Source: Deltaproteobacteria bacterium | GTDB taxonomy: Bacteria; Desulfobacterota_D; UBA1144; Nemesobacterales; JAJCZQ01 | DNA: 64,000 nucleotides | Direction of reading: 5' to 3' | Assembly: GCA_029262335.1 (NCBI GenBank) | Contig: JAJCZQ010000003.1 | Location: 33,098 to 97,097 of the forward strand | Part shown: positions 52,636 through 61,392 of the stretch, in pieces | Layout: the number at the start of each line of letters is the position of its first letter | How positions within the stretch are numbered: the first letter of the stretch is position 1 | Translations under genes and position numbers: made by a program | Notes under the pieces: model-generated | What the model saw: the letters and a program-made list of their open reading frames with translations, nothing else | What the model was told of the DNA's origin: nothing | The model's database searches: none

Positions 52636-52668
52636 AGATTACTTTATTTTATTCCTGGAGGCACCAAA

Positions 52669-53658
52669 ATTAGTATTATAGAGCAACTTTCGGACAAAAT
52701 CCTTGATAAAGGGCAGCCTATTGAATTTGAAGAGGCACTTGCATTAACAGAGTTACCAAAAAATGAAGTCGCTGACCTCATATCTCTTGCAAGAAAGGTA
52801 ACACTTAAATATAAAGGAGACGGTGTATTCCTCAGGTCAATTATCAGTGCACAGACCGGGAATTGCCCTGAAGACTGTTCTTTTTGCTCACAATCAGCTC
52901 ATTTTAATACCGAAGTCGAAGCTCATCCATTAATGGAAGCAAACAGGATTCTTCTTGCTGCCAAACAGGCAGAAAAAATGGGTGCAATGGACTTTTGTAT
53001 TGTAATAAGTGCAAAGGGGCCTACTCCAAGAATTTTTAAGAAAGTACTCGAAGCCGTTGATCTACTTGTAGCTGAAACAGGATTAAAAGTAGGGTGTTCA
53101 CTTGGTGAACTTACACAGGAACAGGCACAGATTTTGGCTGACCACGGCGTATGGAGATACAATCACAATATTGAAACATGCAGGAGCCACTATCCAAAAG
53201 TTTGTACAACTCATACTTACGAAGACAGGCTTGAAACCGCAAAATATGTAAAAGAAGCAGGTATGAACCTCTGTACCGGCGGTATTCTCGGTATGGGAGA
53301 AAGCGTAAGGCAAAGAGTGGAATTTGCATTTGAAATCAGAGAGCTTGACCCAACTTGGGTACCAATAAACTTTCTAAATCCAAGGCCAGGAACTCCTTTT
53401 GAAAAGTTTGAAAAAATATCACCTTTTGATGCAGTTCAGATGATATCCATTTACAGGCTTATACTTCCAGACAAGATCATAATGACTGCCGGGGGCAGGG
53501 AAGTAACGCTACGCGACCTTCAGGCCATGGGGCTTATTGCAGGAGCAAATGCAATGATTCTTGGCAACTATCTTACTACACCGGGAAGGTCCCCTGAAGA
53601 GGATTTGAAAATGCTTGATGACCTTCAGATGCCTGTAAGAACAGATATCGCAAATTAA
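52669..53658 (+). CDS. bioB: Biotin synthase, apparent ATT start
   Basis: Radical SAM enzyme that inserts sulfur into dethiobiotin. The SAM cluster motif C66-x3-C70-x2-C73 (NCPEDCSFCSQ) and later cluster ligands (VGCSLG, ETCRSHYPKVCTTHTYEDR) with GGREVTLRDLQAMGLIAGANAMI are diagnostic; 329 residues is normal. In this frame the last stop is at 52630-52632 and no ATG, GTG or TTG occurs before the ATG at 52933, which would delete the catalytic cysteines. ATT at 52669 lies 7 nt after GGAGG (52657-52661), so it is taken as the start. Confidence 0.93.
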   Translation: MSIIEQLSDKILDKGQPIEFEEALALTELPKNEVADLISLARKVTLKYKGDGVFLRSIISAQTGNCPEDCSFCSQSAHFNTEVEAHPLMEANRILLAAKQAEKMGAMDFCIVISAKGPTPRIFKKVLEAVDLLVAETGLKVGCSLGELTQEQAQILADHGVWRYNHNIETCRSHYPKVCTTHTYEDRLETAKYVKEAGMNLCTGGILGMGESVRQRVEFAFEIRELDPTWVPINFLNPRPGTPFEKFEKISPFDAVQMISIYRLILPDKIIMTAGGREVTLRDLQAMGLIAGANAMILGNYLTTPGRSPEEDLKMLDDLQMPVRTDIAN

Positions 53659-53796
53659 GAGTTGTTCCTAATTCAATTCTTTTCTATATAATAGTTCTGA
53701 TAATGATTGCTTATGTTTAATCCATAGCAAATCAAACTTTATTCAATAATCATTAGATCGCCGCGATTATGCCTGCGATAACAATTGAAAATCATC

Positions 53797-55161
53797 ATGT
53801 CTGAGAGAACAAAAAAAATAGGGCAGTACGATAAGGATTTTATCTGGCACCCTTTTACCCAGATGAAGGACTATGAGGAAAAAGAACCGCTGGTCATAGA
53901 AGATTCAGATGGTGCTTATCTTATAGATTCTGAGGGAAACAGGTATATCGACGGAGTGTCTTCTCTATGGGTAAATGTCCACGGGCATAAAGTGCCCGAA
54001 ATAGACAGTGCTATTACCGAGCAGCTAAAGACCCTCGGACACAGCACTTTACTGGGTGTTACCAATCCTCCTGCAGCAGAACTTGCAAAAGAAATTATAG
54101 ATCTTTGCCCAAAGGGAATGAAAAAAGTATTCTACTCCGGTGATGGTGCTTCGGCTGTTGAGGTAGCTCTTAAAATGGCTTTTCAGTACTGGCAGCATAA
54201 AGGTAAACCGGAGAAAACTAAATTTGTTTATCTCGACAACGGATACCATGGCGATACACTGGGCGCAGTCTCAGTCGGCGGAATAGACATATTTCATTCA
54301 ACATTTAAACCACTTCTTTTTGAATCATTTAAAGCGCCGTCATATTATTGCTACAGGTGCCCGTTAAATAAAACATATCCTTCATGTAATCTGGCATGTG
54401 CCGATGAGCTTGGAAATATTCTTCAGGAAAACAGCAGTGAGATTGCAGCCGTAATTATGGAGCCTTATGTACAGGCAGCAGGCGGGATGATAGTTTCACC
54501 GGAGGGATACCTTAAAAAAGTAAGGGAATACTGTGATAAGAATGATGTCCTGCTGATAGTAGACGAAGTTGCTACGGGTATGGGAAGGACAGGTAAAATG
54601 TTTGCATGTGACCATGAGGATGTAACACCTGATATGCTGGTACTGGGTAAAGGTCTGACAGGCGGATACCTTCCTCTTTCCGCTACAATTACCACGCAGA
54701 AAATATATGATGAGTTCCTTGGGAATTATGATGAGTATAAAACATTTTTCCATGGCCACAGCTATGCGGGAAACCCTATTGCATGTGCGGCAGCCAGGGG
54801 AAACATAAAAGCATTTGAAAATAACGATACACTTAAAAAACTTGAAGAAAAAATAGAGCTGCTTGAGGACGAACTAAAAGAATTTAATTCACTTAAACAT
54901 GTGGGAAATGTCAGGAATAAAGGTTTTATGGTTGGGATCGAACTTGTTGCTGATAAAGAGTCCAGGGACGGATACGCTCCGGAATTAAAGATGGGGTGGC
55001 AGGTGGCTGACAGGGCACTTGAGGATGGTGTACTTTTAAGGCCTCTTGGAAATGTAGTTGTTTTAATGCCGCCTATTGGTATTCCAACATCTGACTTAAA
55101 AAAACTAATTCAGGTTACATATCAGTCAATAAAAGATGTAACTGATAAAAATGAACTTTAA
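53797..55161 (+). CDS. bioA: Adenosylmethionine-8-amino-7-oxononanoate aminotransferase
   Basis: PLP enzyme converting KAPA to DAPA in biotin synthesis, amino donor SAM (or lysine in the BioK variant). 454 residues with SGDGASAVEVALK (114-126), VDEVATGMGRTG (255-266) and the PLP lysine K285 in LGKGLTGGYLPLS. A Cys cluster (C185, C188, C197, C201; CYRCPLNKTYPSCNLAC) is shared with Bacillus-type BioA. ATG at 53797; an in-frame TTG at 53785 is less likely. It lies 138 bp after bioB and 8 bp before bioF. Confidence 0.95.
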   Translation: MSERTKKIGQYDKDFIWHPFTQMKDYEEKEPLVIEDSDGAYLIDSEGNRYIDGVSSLWVNVHGHKVPEIDSAITEQLKTLGHSTLLGVTNPPAAELAKEIIDLCPKGMKKVFYSGDGASAVEVALKMAFQYWQHKGKPEKTKFVYLDNGYHGDTLGAVSVGGIDIFHSTFKPLLFESFKAPSYYCYRCPLNKTYPSCNLACADELGNILQENSSEIAAVIMEPYVQAAGGMIVSPEGYLKKVREYCDKNDVLLIVDEVATGMGRTGKMFACDHEDVTPDMLVLGKGLTGGYLPLSATITTQKIYDEFLGNYDEYKTFFHGHSYAGNPIACAAARGNIKAFENNDTLKKLEEKIELLEDELKEFNSLKHVGNVRNKGFMVGIELVADKESRDGYAPELKMGWQVADRALEDGVLLRPLGNVVVLMPPIGIPTSDLKKLIQVTYQSIKDVTDKNEL

Positions 55162-55169
55162 CCAATAAA

Positions 55170-56327
55170 ATGGAATGCCTTGAATGGATAAACGATGAAC
55201 TCAAGCAGGTTCATGATAAAAATCTTTTCAGATACCTTACCGAACTTCAAAGCGGGCAGTCTCCCGAAGTTGTAATAGATGGAAAAGAGTATTTACTGCT
55301 CGCTTCAAACAGCTATCTGGGGTTATCTGTTGATCCGAGGGTGGTACAGGCAGCATCTGATGCACTCCGGAAATACGGGACAGGAAGCGGCGGCTCGCGG
55401 CTTGTTAGCGGCAGCTCTGATCTTCACCGGGAACTCGAAGAAAAGATCGCCAACTTTAAAAACACGGAATCCGCAATACTTTTCAGCTCGGGTTACCTTG
55501 CAAATATAGGAACAATTTCTTCCTTAGTTGGCCCGGAAGATTTTATATACAGCGATGAATTAAACCATGCATCCATTATAGACGGCAGTAGGCTTTCAAA
55601 GGCAAAGTTAAGGATTTATCCGCACCTTGACCTTGAAGAGCTTGATTCACTGCTCACCAAAGACAAACAGTCCGGGAAAAAACTTGTAGTTACCGATACG
55701 GTATTCAGTATGGACGGCGACCTTGTAGATTTGCAAAAATTAACAAAAATATGTGAAAAACATAATGCGATGCTTATGGTCGATGAAGCACATGCTACTG
55801 GGGTACTCGGGGAAAGGGGAAGCGGGGCCACTGAACATTTTAATGTAGAAAACAAAGTGCCGATAGTTATGGGGACCCTCTCAAAGGCCGTAGGTTCACT
55901 CGGGGGTTATATAGCAGGCAATAGGGAACTCATTGACTATATAAGAAACAGGGTAAGAAGTTATATATTTGATACATCACTTCCGGCACCGAGTCTTGCC
56001 GCCTCAATAAAATCAATAGAAATCATCTCATCGGAAAAAGAACCACGGGAACATTTATGGAAAATGATAGGCATGTTTAAAGAGGGCCTGGAGGATCTTG
56101 GATATGACGTTATTGCTTCTGATTCAGCTATTGTTCCGATCCTTACAGGTGATCCGGAACCTACTTTGCGAATGGCCGAGAGACTGAGAGAAGAGGGGGT
56201 TTTTACTCCTGCTGTAAGGCCACCATCTGTTGCTCCCGGAAAGTGCAGGATAAGGAGTTCACTTATGTCTTCACATACGGTGCAGCATATAGAAAAAGCA
56301 TTGAGTGCATTTAAGAATGTCAGGTAA
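55170..56327 (+). CDS. bioF: 8-amino-7-oxononanoate synthase
   Basis: PLP-dependent alpha-oxoamine synthase condensing pimeloyl thioester with alanine, the step before BioA. 385 residues with NSYLGL (47-52), GTGSGGSRLVSG (70-81), DEAHATG (205-211) and the PLP lysine K239 in GTLSKAVGSLGGY. It completes a bioB-bioA-bioF block. Neither bioD nor the pimeloyl-making genes are nearby. It converges with the HTTM gene, leaving 6 bp. Confidence 0.94.
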   Translation: MECLEWINDELKQVHDKNLFRYLTELQSGQSPEVVIDGKEYLLLASNSYLGLSVDPRVVQAASDALRKYGTGSGGSRLVSGSSDLHRELEEKIANFKNTESAILFSSGYLANIGTISSLVGPEDFIYSDELNHASIIDGSRLSKAKLRIYPHLDLEELDSLLTKDKQSGKKLVVTDTVFSMDGDLVDLQKLTKICEKHNAMLMVDEAHATGVLGERGSGATEHFNVENKVPIVMGTLSKAVGSLGGYIAGNRELIDYIRNRVRSYIFDTSLPAPSLAASIKSIEIISSEKEPREHLWKMIGMFKEGLEDLGYDVIASDSAIVPILTGDPEPTLRMAERLREEGVFTPAVRPPSVAPGKCRIRSSLMSSHTVQHIEKALSAFKNVR

Positions 56328-56333
56328 GTCGGC

Positions 56334-57779
56334 TTAGTAAAACATGCCATTTTTTGCTGTTTTATCCACACATTTAAACTTATACCTTACTCTTTTCGGT
56401 TTTCTGTTAAAGTCAAAGTTAAATTCTGTAATTCTATGGATTTTTGTTGATAAAAATACTTCGCCGTCTTCCCCAATTTTTCTGCAGTAAGTTGCGGCTA
56501 TCCTTTTTGGAATATCCCGTTTTAGTTCCTGTCTTTTATTGCCGCGAATTGTCAGAAGCCACTTAACATCGTAAAACCTTAGTTGATAAAGGTTGTACCT
56601 TACCGAGTCGGGAAGAAAGTCTTTGTGATTAAGTTTAATTTTTGAGTCAGACCCGGCTGGTATGAACAGTACCTCTTTCTCAATTTTAAAGTTAAACCTG
56701 CTTATCCAGTCAAAAAGCTGGTAGTTTTGCATTACACCGCCCACCCATAATATTTTTGTAGGAATATCGGCAATAACCCTTACATACGGAATATGACGAG
56801 TTGTAGATGTTATAACAAGAACAAAAAATATTAGTGCAAATATTGCCGAATAGTTCAATTTTCTGACTTTTTCGAGTGCAGAGCCTTTTGCTATATATTT
56901 ATGGATAAAATCCATCAGTTCTTCTCTGAAAAAGAGTATGGCAGAACCCAGCATAGCTATATTTGCAAACGGTATCCGGAGAGTAGCAACAATAAAAACA
57001 TGGAAAGATACCATCAGTAAAAGCCCGAAATATTTGAGCCATGACCCTTTCTTCATCAGTAGAAAGAAAGGCAGAATGACTTCTACAAGCAGTGAGGAAT
57101 ATGTTGCAACCCTGATTATTTCAAGGTGTTCGGGTTTTATATATTCGGAAACCCTTGAGATTGGTATTAATAATATTGGGTAGAGTGCAAAACCGGTGTA
57201 CCACATCTCACTAAAGACTTTTTCCATGCCGGCATAAAAATAGATCCAGCAGATATTAAGAAGAAAAAGTTTAATTCCAATGTCGGGTATTTTTTTATTT
57301 GCCCATTGTGTCCAGGAGTTGCTGCCATTTTTTAAATATTCAATTATGTTGAGCGTACTTCCTGATGGTAGCAGAATCAGCCAGAATAAAACAAGGTGCA
57401 TTGCAACATCGTCGACATATATGACAGAAAAATTCCATTTCTGGACTGTAGAGGCAGTGAGAAACAGCAGTAATGATACGAATCTTGGGTATATTCCAAA
57501 TACAAGAAGAAATGATAAAAGAGTTGCTGATCCAAGCAATATTTTGAAATACAGATCAGATGGGCCTGCCGGTATGAGGTTTATTTTAAGATACCACCAG
57601 TGCTTTAGGAAATAGTCGTGGTTTATCAGGCCGTTTTGACTGCTAAAGTCGGGTATGTCCTGAAAGAGTGAATAAAAATAAGTGATACACAGGACGCCAA
57701 AAACGACCCTGAATATATCAAGGGGTAGTGCCCATGTTTCGGTATAAAACCAGGATTTTATTTTGCTGTATTTGCTCAC
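56334..57779 (-). CDS. HTTM-domain membrane protein
   Basis: A 481-residue integral membrane protein of the horizontally transferred transmembrane (HTTM) family, related to the membrane part of vitamin K-dependent gamma-carboxylase. The N-terminal PLDIFRVVFGVLCITYFYSLF (19-39), the LLSATVQKW-type segment and WIYFYAGMEKVFSEMWYTGFAL (about 173-194, with the typical W-x3-Y-x3-K pattern) are family features. About seven hydrophobic segments precede a soluble C-terminal domain of ~120 residues. Substrate unknown; carboxylation of glutamate is not assured. Confidence 0.82.
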   Translation of the reverse strand: MSKYSKIKSWFYTETWALPLDIFRVVFGVLCITYFYSLFQDIPDFSSQNGLINHDYFLKHWWYLKINLIPAGPSDLYFKILLGSATLLSFLLVFGIYPRFVSLLLFLTASTVQKWNFSVIYVDDVAMHLVLFWLILLPSGSTLNIIEYLKNGSNSWTQWANKKIPDIGIKLFLLNICWIYFYAGMEKVFSEMWYTGFALYPILLIPISRVSEYIKPEHLEIIRVATYSSLLVEVILPFFLLMKKGSWLKYFGLLLMVSFHVFIVATLRIPFANIAMLGSAILFFREELMDFIHKYIAKGSALEKVRKLNYSAIFALIFFVLVITSTTRHIPYVRVIADIPTKILWVGGVMQNYQLFDWISRFNFKIEKEVLFIPAGSDSKIKLNHKDFLPDSVRYNLYQLRFYDVKWLLTIRGNKRQELKRDIPKRIAATYCRKIGEDGEVFLSTKIHRITEFNFDFNRKPKRVRYKFKCVDKTAKNGMFY

Positions 57780-57884
57780 CGGGTAATTCCTGATGCCATC
57801 TTAGAATTAAGAGGTTAAATTATTTCTTTTTGATTTCAATAGCTTAATCTTAATTGTTAACGGGTTTTGGTGATTTTAACTGAA

Positions 57885-57912
57885 TTGACTTTTAACCTGT
57901 CTTACTTAGAAT
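57885..57912 (+). promoter_or_regulatory. Promoter of the LsrF-like aldolase operon
   Basis: TTGACT (57885-57890), a 16-bp spacer and TAGAAT (57907-57912). The predicted transcript starts near 57919, before the GAGGTGA ribosome binding site at 57934-57940. Confidence 0.6.
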
Positions 57913-57945
57913 TGTCATTTTAATAAAAATTGCGAGGTGAAAAAT

Positions 57946-58743
57946 ATGGACTGGGGCTTAAAGAACAGATTATCAAAGATTATACAACCTGATACCGGAA
58001 GGGCAGTTATGCTTGCATTTGACCACGGATATTTTCTCGGACCGACACACAGGCTTGAAGAACCCGAAAAGACAATAACTCCGCTTATTCCATATGCCGA
58101 TACGATAATGCTTACAAGAGGGGTGCTGAGAACATCTGTGGACCCCAATGCTGATACAAATGTGGTACTTAGAGTCTCCGGGGGAACAAGTATAGTGGGG
58201 CCTCACCTTGAGAATGAAGGTATTACAACTTCATTTGAAGAGGCATTAAGGCTTAATGTGGCGGGTGTTGGTATATCTGTATTTATAGGAAGCGAGCATG
58301 AGCGCCAGACATTGCTAAATCTTTCTGAACTTGTAAACCAGGGTGAAAGATACGGCATGCCTGTACTTGGAATTACCGCTGTTGGTAAGGAGCTTGAAAA
58401 AAGAGACGCAAGGTACTTATCACTTTGCTGCAGAATATGCGCTGAGCTTGGTACACATATTGTAAAGACATATTACTGTGATGAATTTGAAAAAGTTACT
58501 TCAAGCTGCCCGGTACCTATTGTGATTGCCGGTGGGCCCAAACTTGAAACAGAAATGGACGTTTTTAATATGACCCATAGTGCTATTCAGCAGGGCGCAA
58601 TTGGCGTGGATATGGGACGTAACATCTGGCAAAATGATAACCCTGTTGCGGTAATAAGGGCAATAAGGGCCATTGTTCACGAAAACGAGTCAGCCGAGCA
58701 GGCATTTAAACTGTTTGAAGCAGTAAAGAACGGAGAGGTGTAA
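57946..58743 (+). CDS. LsrF-like class I aldolase/thiolase
   Basis: A 265-residue TIM-barrel protein of the DeoC/LacD/FbaB-like family. It aligns well with E. coli LsrF from MDWGLKNRLSKI onward: VMLAFDHGYFLGPT, RVSGGTS, IGSEHERQTL, HIVKTYYCDEF (Schiff-base-type lysine), CPVPIVIAGGPK and GAIGVDMGRNIWQ. It lacks LsrF's first ~30 residues. No other lsr gene is near, so an autoinducer-2 role is doubtful, and archaeal shikimate-type aldolases also belong here. It is followed by a zinc alcohol dehydrogenase. Confidence 0.85.
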   Translation: MDWGLKNRLSKIIQPDTGRAVMLAFDHGYFLGPTHRLEEPEKTITPLIPYADTIMLTRGVLRTSVDPNADTNVVLRVSGGTSIVGPHLENEGITTSFEEALRLNVAGVGISVFIGSEHERQTLLNLSELVNQGERYGMPVLGITAVGKELEKRDARYLSLCCRICAELGTHIVKTYYCDEFEKVTSSCPVPIVIAGGPKLETEMDVFNMTHSAIQQGAIGVDMGRNIWQNDNPVAVIRAIRAIVHENESAEQAFKLFEAVKNGEV

Positions 58744-58748
58744 ACTCT

Positions 58749-59774
58749 TTGAAAGCAGCAATGTATTATAACAACAGTGATATCAGGGTAGAAGAAATTC
58801 CCGTTCCTGATATTGGCAGCGGCGAAATCCTGATGAAAGTCGAATCAAGCGGCCTGTGCGGAAGTGACCTTATGGAATGGTACAGACTTCCAAAAGCACC
58901 ACTTGTCCTCGGACATGAAGTAGCCGGTGAAATTATTAAAACGGGTGATGGGGTAAAAGATTTTAAAGCAGGTGACAGGATTATTACTACACATCATGTT
59001 CCCTGTAACAGCTGTTTCTACTGCCTTTCGGACAGGCATACAGTGTGTCCTTCCATTAAATCAACCCATTTTGACCCTGGGGGGTTTTCGGAATATCTCA
59101 GAATTCCTGCTGTAAATGTGGAAAGAGGGACATTCATACTCGATGATACCGTTTCATATGATGAAGGATCCTTTGCCGAACCACTTGGATGTGTTGTAAG
59201 AGGCCAGCGTGTGGCAGGGTTTGAACCTGGGATGAGCGTAGGAGTAATTGGCAGTGGTATCACAGGCATATTAAATCTTCAGTATGCAATTTCACAGGGG
59301 GCATCTTATACCTGTGCAATTGATATTAATGAATACAAATTAAGTTCTGCTCTGAAATTTGGTGCAGATGACGCATTTTATTCCAATGATTCTGAATTAG
59401 TTGAAAAAATAAAGCAAAGCAACAAAAGACTTATAGATTTTGTGATTGTATGTGCAGGTGTTGATCCTGCAATAAAACAGGCCTTAAATCTTGTAGAGAA
59501 AGGGGGCACAATACTCTATTTTGCACCCGCAGAGCCTAAATATGAATTTAAAACCAATTTTAATGAGCTATGGTGGTCTGGTGTGAAAATTACAAGTTCT
59601 TATGCAGCAGCCCCGGCAGATCTTCAAATGGCACTAAATTTGATACAATATAAAAGAGTGGATGTTTCGGATATGATTACTCATAAACTACCCCTCTCTG
59701 AAATTGGGAAAGGGTTTAAAATGGTCGGAGAGTCAGCAGATAGTTTAAAAATAATAATTAATCCCGGCATGTAA
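58749..59774 (+). CDS. Zinc-dependent alcohol dehydrogenase (sorbitol/threonine DH-like)
   Basis: A 341-residue medium-chain dehydrogenase. Catalytic zinc ligands C37 and H56/E57 (LCGSD, GHEVAGE) and structural zinc cysteines C86, C89, C92 and C100 are present, with a Rossmann motif near GVIGSGITGILNLQYA. Start TTG at 58749, with AGAGGTG 8 nt upstream inside the end of the aldolase gene. The tight link to the aldolase suggests a shared sugar or diol pathway; substrate unknown. Confidence 0.93.
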   Translation: MKAAMYYNNSDIRVEEIPVPDIGSGEILMKVESSGLCGSDLMEWYRLPKAPLVLGHEVAGEIIKTGDGVKDFKAGDRIITTHHVPCNSCFYCLSDRHTVCPSIKSTHFDPGGFSEYLRIPAVNVERGTFILDDTVSYDEGSFAEPLGCVVRGQRVAGFEPGMSVGVIGSGITGILNLQYAISQGASYTCAIDINEYKLSSALKFGADDAFYSNDSELVEKIKQSNKRLIDFVIVCAGVDPAIKQALNLVEKGGTILYFAPAEPKYEFKTNFNELWWSGVKITSSYAAAPADLQMALNLIQYKRVDVSDMITHKLPLSEIGKGFKMVGESADSLKIIINPGM

Positions 59775-59799
59775 TTATGTTAATATAAGGGAAACTACT

Positions 59800-60162
59800 A
59801 TGCCAAAAATACTGGTTGTTGATGACGACGAAAATCTAAGAATCGTATATAAAAAGAATCTTGAAAACAGGGGATATACGGTTGATACTGCAGTTCATGG
59901 TAAAGATGCCCTTTTAAAAATCCCAGAATGGAAACCTGATATTGTCATACTGGATATTATGATGCCCGAACTTGATGGAGTAAGGGTACTTGAAAATTTA
60001 AATAAAAATTCAATGCTGGACCAATTAGCAGTAATTATGCTCACAGGTGTTTCAGAAATAAACTTAATGAAAAAGTGCCTTGATCTTGGGGCGAAGGGTT
60101 ACATTCTGAAAGGAGCGTCAATGGAGGAGATAGACAAAAGGCTTAAAATGCTTGCAACCTGA
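59800..60162 (+). CDS. Single-domain response regulator (receiver)
   Basis: A 120-residue CheY-like receiver without an output domain. The acidic triad D8-D9-D10 and phosphoacceptor D52 (ILDIMMPE) are present, with T82 (MLTGVS) and K104 (AKGYILKGAS) near the conserved positions. No kinase is adjacent, so its partner is encoded elsewhere. It is 25 bp after the dehydrogenase and could be cotranscribed. Confidence 0.93.
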   Translation: MPKILVVDDDENLRIVYKKNLENRGYTVDTAVHGKDALLKIPEWKPDIVILDIMMPELDGVRVLENLNKNSMLDQLAVIMLTGVSEINLMKKCLDLGAKGYILKGASMEEIDKRLKMLAT

Positions 60163-60164
60163 AT

Positions 60165-61355
60165 TTACTTTTTTACAACAAAGTTTAATATCTCGTGACC
60201 TAATTCTTCTTTTGCCATAAGAGGCAAATCAATCTTTTTCCCATTTTTGCTAATTATACTTACAATATTTGTATCGGACCCGAATCCTGCCCCTTTCTTT
60301 TTTATATTATTTGCTACGATAAGGTCGAGGTTTTTGATTTTTAATTTCTTTTTTGAATTTTCAGATATTTTTTCTGATTCGGCTGCAAAACCTACTAAGA
60401 ATGTACCATTCTTAATATCGCCAATTTCCTTAAGTATGTCTTTTGTTTTTGTCAGCTCAAGGGTGAGTGATTTTTCGGATTTTTTTATTTTATTTGTTTT
60501 TTTATCTGTTGTTTTATAATCACTTACAGCAGCAGCTTTAATAATCACATCCTGATCCTTCATGTTAGCCATAACGGCTTTGTACATTTCTTCAGCATTC
60601 TCTGCTTTTATGGTATTTACGCCATATGGAGCAGGTATCTCAGCAAAACCTGTGATTAAGGTAACGTCACCCCCTCTCATCCATGCCGCCCTGGCTATTG
60701 AATATCCCATTTTGCCGCTTGATGGATTTGAAATAAATCTGACAGGGTCTATAAATTCCCTGGTTGCGCCGGCTGTGATTAATACTTTTTTCCCGGCAAA
60801 GTCCTTTGGGGAAAGTTCTCTTTCTACTTCAATGGAAATATCTTCAATATCTGCAAGTCTTCCTTTCCCTTCCCAGCCGCAGGCCAGATCACCTTCGTAT
60901 GGCTCTACTATCCTGTAACCGGCATTTTTTAACTTCCGGATATTTTCTGATACAAGTGGGTTGCTGTACATGTTTACATTCATTGCGGGGCAGATTACAA
61001 CTTTTGCTTTTGAAGCAATAATTACAGTGGTCAAAAGATTGTCTGTAATCCCGTTTGCCAGTTTGCCGATAAAGGAAGTTGAGGCGGGAGCAACTACTAT
61101 TAAGTCCGAACTGTCAGCAAGGTGTATATGTCCAATTTTAGATTCCCATTCAAGATCAAAAGCATCTGCTGCAACTCTTTTGCCGGAAAGGGTCTGGAGC
61201 GTTAGAGGAGTTATAAAATTTGAAGCATTCCTGGTCATTACGACCTGTACCTCTGCTTCTTTTTTTATGAAATTTCTTACAAGCTCACAGGATTTATAAG
61301 CCGCAATACTTCCGGTAACTCCCACAATAATATTTTTATTCTTTAAAATGGACAT
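60165..61355 (-). CDS. coaBC: Coenzyme A biosynthesis bifunctional protein CoaBC
   Basis: A 396-residue fusion. The N-terminal flavoprotein CoaC (phosphopantothenoylcysteine decarboxylase) has GSIAAYKS, PASTSFIGKLANGITDNLL and PAMNVNMYSNPL. The C-terminal CoaB (phosphopantothenate-cysteine ligase) has VLITAGATREFIDPVRFISNPSSGKMGYSIA and KKKLKIKNLDLIVAN. Both steps of CoA synthesis are in one protein, as in most bacteria. It converges with the receiver gene. Confidence 0.97.
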   Translation of the reverse strand: MSILKNKNIIVGVTGSIAAYKSCELVRNFIKKEAEVQVVMTRNASNFITPLTLQTLSGKRVAADAFDLEWESKIGHIHLADSSDLIVVAPASTSFIGKLANGITDNLLTTVIIASKAKVVICPAMNVNMYSNPLVSENIRKLKNAGYRIVEPYEGDLACGWEGKGRLADIEDISIEVERELSPKDFAGKKVLITAGATREFIDPVRFISNPSSGKMGYSIARAAWMRGGDVTLITGFAEIPAPYGVNTIKAENAEEMYKAVMANMKDQDVIIKAAAVSDYKTTDKKTNKIKKSEKSLTLELTKTKDILKEIGDIKNGTFLVGFAAESEKISENSKKKLKIKNLDLIVANNIKKKGAGFGSDTNIVSIISKNGKKIDLPLMAKEELGHEILNFVVKK

Positions 61356-61392
61356 TATAAAATTATTATAGACCTGTTTGATGATTAGGCAA

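Noticed and set aside
52590..52668. BirA operator upstream of bioB
   Set aside because: The inverted repeat GTAATT/AATTAC does not match the known TTGTAAACC half-site or its spacing, so no BirA site is claimed.
52933..53658. bioB starting at the ATG at 52933
   Set aside because: This would remove the radical-SAM cysteines and about 88 residues that clearly belong to BioB.
57946..58743. Autoinducer-2 degradation (lsr) system
   Set aside because: Only an LsrF-like protein is present; no LsrK, LsrG, LsrR or transporter genes are nearby.
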